Part shown: positions 63,865-64,000 of the stretch, one piece after another
How positions within the stretch are numbered: position 1 is the stretch's first letter
Layout of the letters: the number at the start of each line of letters is the position of its first letter
NCBI GenBank assembly: GCA_937959265.1
Contig: CALGMA010000008.1
Span: forward strand, 496,001-560,000
DNA length: 64,000 bases
Reading direction: 5' to 3'
Source: an uncultured Anaerolineae bacterium
GTDB taxonomy: Bacteria > Chloroflexota > Anaerolineae > J036 > Brachytrichaceae
Made by a program: the position numbers and the translations under genes
The notes under the pieces: generated by a model
The model's database searches: none
What the model was told of the DNA's origin: nothing
Seen by the model: the letters and a program-made list of their open reading frames with translations, nothing else

Positions 63865-64000
63865 CGTGCTTGAACTCCATGGGCGATCGTAACAAACTGT
63901 CCGTTCATCCGTCGTGCATCACGCCCGATTTCCACCACTCGAAACGATCACTCGCTTGGAGGTTGACGTAAGCGGAGCAGTGTCCACGTCAGGCTGCAGA
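63865..64000. other. upstream region of ssb, window end
   Basis: 136 bp with no supported gene. It should contain the ssb promoter on the minus strand; a TTACGAT is visible but no clear two-box promoter. Confidence 0.3.

Overview
The window is GC-rich (visibly around 60%) bacterial chromosome. It has no phage, plasmid or CRISPR signal. The gene set fits a Chloroflexota bacterium, probably Anaerolineae-like: LysM/M23 peptidases, a BtpA-family TIM barrel, a fused transaldolase/glucose-6-phosphate isomerase, several L,D-transpeptidases, lipoproteins without lipopolysaccharide genes, a mevalonate kinase and a HoxEFUYH hydrogenase. The assignment comes from gene content only; no rRNA is present.

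Layout. 1-8.5 kb: the end of a TIGR03943-type gene, two LysM/M23 envelope peptidases, a BtpA-family protein, a PfkB sugar kinase, a small possible gene, an M20 amidohydrolase and an alpha/beta hydrolase. 8.5-17.8 kb: carbohydrate core, with glycogen phosphorylase on the minus strand, then rpiB, tal-pgi fusion, gnd, zwf and pgl on the plus strand, which together carry glycogen sugar into the oxidative pentose phosphate pathway. 17.9-23.6 kb: a secreted glycoside hydrolase, an EEP-fold phosphohydrolase, an LCAT-type acyltransferase/lipase and a cytochrome P450. 23.7-30.4 kb (minus): a bidirectional NAD-linked [NiFe] hydrogenase, hoxE-F-U-Y-H plus its maturation protease, preceded by a dihydroorotate-dehydrogenase-like flavoprotein. 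30.5-34.2 kb: a heterodimeric ABC exporter. 34.5-41 kb: hypF diverging from hypA-B-C-D-E, the last followed by an HFCD-type flavoprotein. 42-46.7 kb: an AAA/TPR protein, a lipoprotein and mevalonate kinase. 46.8-49.9 kb: three L,D-transpeptidases and a PIG-L deacetylase. 49.9-52.7 kb: tRNA-His and clpB. 52.9-64 kb: an SH3 lipoprotein, two paralogous membrane proteins, a DUF6062-like Cys/His protein, a membrane-anchored alpha/beta hydrolase, a two-VWA membrane protein, a SurA-like foldase and ssb.

Two genome-scale patterns stand out. First, at least eleven genes have a TANNNT -10 hexamer ending 5-11 nt before the start codon, so most of their mRNAs would be leaderless or nearly so; other genes carry ordinary Shine-Dalgarno sites. 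Second, degenerate heptanucleotide tandem repeats occur at about six loci. Two of these tracts lie inside protein-coding genes at exactly 42 and 63 bp (6 and 9 heptamers, hence in frame), and others sit in operon junctions of hox, hyp and zwf. A 96-bp MITE-like palindromic element with 11-bp terminal inverted repeats and a near-perfect 7-bp flanking duplication lies between the VWA and SurA-like genes. I found no clearly new multi-gene defence or metabolic system. The best candidates for something undescribed are the heptamer repeat family, the hyp-linked HFCD flavoprotein, and the tandem membrane-protein/DUF6062/hydrolase cluster.
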